Below, in pieces: positions 12,398 to 14,267 of a stretch of 14,267 bases of DNA; within the stretch, counting starts at the first letter, position 1; the number at the start of each line of letters is the position of its first letter. The stretch lies in assembly GCA_002507085.1 (NCBI GenBank), contig DAYW01000010.1:9633-23899 (forward strand), written 5' to 3'. Below the pieces are notes generated by a model. That model was not told the origin of the DNA and did not search any database. It was given only the letters and a program-made list of their open reading frames with translations. The translations under genes were made by a program, and so were the position numbers. The DNA is from an archaeon UBA168 (GTDB lineage: Archaea > Thermoproteota > Thermoprotei_A > Marsarchaeales > UBA168).

Positions 12398-12955
12398 GTG
12401 CCAGTTATGGTTATGGCTAAAGGGGTGTTTAACGGCCGCTCTGTGCTTGTGCTTGACAAGGCCGAGGGAGGATCGATATATGCCTTGGGCTATTACGGGC
12501 GCACCCTGTCTGTATACAAACCCAAGGGGCGGGAGGTGGAATCGGAGCTCGAGCTCTCTCCCGTTGAGGCGCTTTACCTTGCACAGCATGGAATTCTCGA
12601 GGTTTATCACAAGGGCAAAAAAATGACGACCGAGGAGCTACGCGAGGCTCTTGAGCGCGACTTCCTCCACTTCAGGGAACTCTTCATGGTTTACGATGAC
12701 CTTAAGGAAAAAGGGTACATCGTAAAGCCAGGCATGAAGTTCGGAGCGGACTTCGCAGTTTATGAGCACGGACCGGGCGTCGACCACGCCATATTCCTCG
12801 TTCACGTTGTGCTGGCCTACGATGCCTTCGAGCCAGAAGAGATAGTAAGAGCTGGCAGGCTCTCCCACGGCGTCAGGAAGCGCTTCGTCATGGCCTATCC
12901 AAACGCTTCAAGCAAAAAAGTGGAGTATGTCGTGTTCCGCTGGGTCAAGCCTTGA
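12398..12955 (+). CDS. endA: tRNA-splicing endonuclease (EndA), catalytic type
   Basis: Cuts introns out of pre-tRNA at bulge-helix-bulge structures. The 185-residue form has an N-terminal domain and a C-terminal nuclease domain with the full triad: Y122 in DFAVYEHG, H130 in GVDHAIFLVH and K161 in SHGVRKRFVMAY. YIVKPGMKFGADFAVY and the neighbouring LVH are family hallmarks. The length suits the single-domain enzymes that form homotetramers, or the catalytic alpha subunit of crenarchaeal heterotetramers; a beta subunit is not in this window. The start is unsure: GTG 12398 is the earliest possible, with ATG at 12407 and 12413 as alternatives. No ribosome-binding site decides it. The 3' end overlaps the convergent SQD1 gene by 11 nt. 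Confidence 0.94.
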   Translation: MPVMVMAKGVFNGRSVLVLDKAEGGSIYALGYYGRTLSVYKPKGREVESELELSPVEALYLAQHGILEVYHKGKKMTTEELREALERDFLHFRELFMVYDDLKEKGYIVKPGMKFGADFAVYEHGPGVDHAIFLVHVVLAYDAFEPEEIVRAGRLSHGVRKRFVMAYPNASSKKVEYVVFRWVKP

Positions 12956-14162
12956 GCTCTGACCTAAGGGGCTTCTTCACGACCTTGTTCGAGGTCTGCC
13001 TCCAGTTAACCCCGGCGTTGGATCCCGCTAATAGTATGGCATCACGCTTCTCAATCAGCCTGTCCCTGTACTTCATTAGGTCGCGAAGCATAACCGGTAT
13101 CTCCCCTTCAACGGTGTGACTCGGCTTGAAGCCAAGCGATGGAAGGACGTACCTCTCAACGTTGTAGTAGTGGCGCTGGGCCTCGACCCTTGGGTCGGGG
13201 ACGGGCTTTATTTGAACGTTTAACCCCATCTCATCTCCCGCCTTCTTCACCATGTTGGCGAGCTCCATAACGCTCCTGCTCTCTGCGTACTGGTTCACAA
13301 CCCTCATGGTGCCCTGCTCGGGAGGATGCTCAAGCAGTAAGGAAAGAGCAGTTACGCTATCCTCTAAGGAGATGAATCCCCTCGTTTGCCCTCCCTCACC
13401 GTAAGGAGTAAGGGGCAACCCCGCGACCGCCTCAACGCAGTACCTGTTGAGAACGGTTCCCCACACCTCATCGAAGTCAAAGCGCGTCCTGAGCTCATCG
13501 TCCTTCATGTCCTCCGTTCTAGTGCCGTACACGGGACCCTGATGAACATCCGTGGCAGTCAGCCCCCAAATCTTAACGGCAAAGGAAATGTTGTTGCTGT
13601 CATGAACCTTGCTCCAGTGATACCAGCTTCCGGCCTGTCTGGGAAACGGCAGCCTGTCTTTTCTGCCATGGTACTCGACCTCGAAATATCCCTCGGCTAT
13701 GTCGATGTTAGGCGTCCCGTATTCGCCTAACGTTCCCATCTTCAAGAGGTGGGCGTTTGGCGCGCTTTCCTTCATGGCGTAGAGCAAGTTCATAGTGCCT
13801 ATGACGTTGTTCTCCATGGTAAAGACCGCGTGGCTTAGGTCTATCTGGGAGTAAGGCGCGCTCCTCTGCTCCGCAAAGTCTATTATGGCATCAGGCCTCT
13901 CCTCTTCGATGAAAGAGGATATAAAGTTGTAGTCCCTCAGGTCCCCTTCTTTGAAATGGAGGTCGGCCCCAAAAACCCTCTTCACTGCCTTAACGCGCTC
14001 TTCCATACTTGGAATCGGTATGGCAGACCACGAACCCACTTCCTCCACTGCCTTTCTCGTATAGAAGTTATCAGCCCCACAAACTTCATGTCCTCTGGCT
14101 ATCATCCTCAGGGCAAGAGGCCAGCCAAGGTAGCCGTCGATGCCCAAAACCATTACTTTCAT
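12945..14162 (-). CDS. agl3: UDP-sulfoquinovose synthase (SQD1/Agl3 family)
   Basis: Converts UDP-glucose and sulfite to UDP-sulfoquinovose, using bound NAD. The 405 residues form an extended short-chain dehydrogenase fold. The NAD-binding loop is GIDGYLGWPLAL (residues 7-18), and the catalytic residues are T144 in KMGTLGEYGTPNIDIAEG and Y181-x3-K185 in YHWSKVHDSNNISF. Further SQD1 hallmarks are TDVHQGPVYGTRTEDM, TRFDFDEVWGTVLNRYCV and YGEGGQTRGFISLEDS. Plants and cyanobacteria use the product for sulfolipid; Sulfolobus Agl3 supplies sulfoquinovose to the S-layer N-glycan. The latter role is inferred here. The ATG has no ribosome-binding site and a TATA-like element stands about 26 nt upstream. 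No sulfoquinovosyltransferase is adjacent. Confidence 0.94.
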   Translation of the reverse strand: MKVMVLGIDGYLGWPLALRMIARGHEVCGADNFYTRKAVEEVGSWSAIPIPSMEERVKAVKRVFGADLHFKEGDLRDYNFISSFIEEERPDAIIDFAEQRSAPYSQIDLSHAVFTMENNVIGTMNLLYAMKESAPNAHLLKMGTLGEYGTPNIDIAEGYFEVEYHGRKDRLPFPRQAGSWYHWSKVHDSNNISFAVKIWGLTATDVHQGPVYGTRTEDMKDDELRTRFDFDEVWGTVLNRYCVEAVAGLPLTPYGEGGQTRGFISLEDSVTALSLLLEHPPEQGTMRVVNQYAESRSVMELANMVKKAGDEMGLNVQIKPVPDPRVEAQRHYYNVERYVLPSLGFKPSHTVEGEIPVMLRDLMKYRDRLIEKRDAILLAGSNAGVNWRQTSNKVVKKPLRSELKA

Positions 14163-14182
14163 ATTTTACGTTCTTAAATCGA

Positions 14183-14194
14183 GCTTAAGCATAT
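14183..14194 (-). promoter_or_regulatory. TATA-like element upstream of the SQD1/Agl3 gene
   Basis: The minus strand reads ATATGCTTAAGC, centred about 26 nt before the ATG, the right distance for a leaderless transcript. GATTTAAGA (14172-14180) is more AT-rich but too close. The element contains the palindrome GCTTAAGC (14183-14190). Confidence 0.35.
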
Positions 14195-14211
14195 CGACTG
14201 AAAGCAATCGC

Positions 14212-14217
14212 AAAAAA
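14212..14217 (-). terminator. Oligo-T run directly after the partial gene
   Basis: Six T on the minus strand follow the TGA of the rightmost gene without any gap. Oligo-T runs end transcription in archaea, so this may close the upstream transcript before the SQD1/Agl3 promoter. Six T alone is modest evidence. Confidence 0.4.
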
Positions 14218-14267
14218 TCACTTGGTTTTTGCCTTTCCCTTCTCCTCCTGCTGTTTCTTTGCCCTTT
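14218..14267 (-). CDS. C-terminal end of an unidentified lysine-rich protein (runs off the right edge)
   Basis: Fifteen codons before a TGA read RAKKQQEEKGKAKTK. A charged lysine-, glutamate- and glutamine-rich tail of this kind is common at archaeal protein ends, and a T-run follows the stop at once, which supports a real gene end. Another frame on the same strand stays open to a TAA at 14174-14176 but has less protein-like composition. Too little is visible to name a family. Confidence 0.4.
   Translation of the reverse strand, partial: RAKKQQEEKGKAKTK

Noticed and set aside
12336..12626. Plus-strand frame starting before EndA
   Set aside because: Different frame from EndA, no domain signature, overlaps a well-supported gene.
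1..14267. CRISPR arrays, insertion sequences, integrase sites, rRNA
   Set aside because: No regularly spaced repeats, transposase frames, terminal inverted repeats or rRNA-like stretches were seen.

Overview
The window looks like chromosomal DNA of an archaeon, most likely from the TACK side (Thaumarchaeota, Aigarchaeota, Crenarchaeota and relatives); I cannot place it more narrowly. The grounds are archaeal-type ribosomal proteins (S4e, L32e, zinc-ribbon S14), the RNase P protein Rnp1 lying between L29 and S17, an archaeal/eukaryotic FEN1 with a PCNA-binding tail, a two-ring CDC48 ATPase, an archaeal tRNA-splicing endonuclease and a mevalonate kinase. GTG and TTG starts are common. Base composition is roughly balanced by eye. 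I see no phage, insertion sequence, CRISPR array, tRNA or rRNA.

Region 1 (1-5434, minus strand, read right to left) is a ribosomal protein cluster: L22, S3, L29, Rnp1, S17, L14, L24, S4e, L5, S14, S8, L6 and the start of L32e, which runs off the left edge. Genes are packed with 1-31 nt overlaps or tiny gaps. The usual upstream part (L3, L4, L23, L2, S19) does not precede L22. A T-tract, a TATA-like box and a missing ribosome-binding site between S8 and L6 suggest that L6-L32e also has its own promoter.

Region 2 (5435-5673) is a 239-bp gap holding a TATA-like box close to L22, a 14-nt tandem repeat, an inverted repeat and a second hairpin. Region 3 (5674-10481, minus strand) reads CDC48, a small winged-helix-like protein, FEN1, mevalonate kinase and then, after a 74-nt gap, an ArsR/PadR-like regulator. 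The first three are translationally coupled or nearly so.

Region 4 (10482-14267) has alternating strands: a PhoU-like DUF47 protein (+), a multi-pass membrane protein of the LPG-synthase-TM/AglD-type family (-), a tRNA-splicing endonuclease with a complete catalytic triad (+), a UDP-sulfoquinovose synthase of the SQD1/Agl3 type (-), and the lysine-rich end of an unknown gene (-). The two convergent pairs overlap at their 3' ends (38 and 11 nt).

The clearest overall pattern is a two-mode start signal. Genes inside operons carry GGTGA or GTGA 5-7 nt before the start codon. Genes that appear to head a transcript lack it, and most have a TATA-like box roughly 20-26 nt upstream of the start, as for leaderless mRNAs. 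This decides several start codons: for S17, L24, L29, FEN1 and the small winged-helix protein, a GTG inside the ribosome-binding site makes the open reading frame look slightly too long. I found no convincing wholly new system. The best leads are the CDC48/winged-helix/FEN1/mevalonate kinase operon, the repeats before L22, and the SQD1/Agl3 and flippase-like genes.
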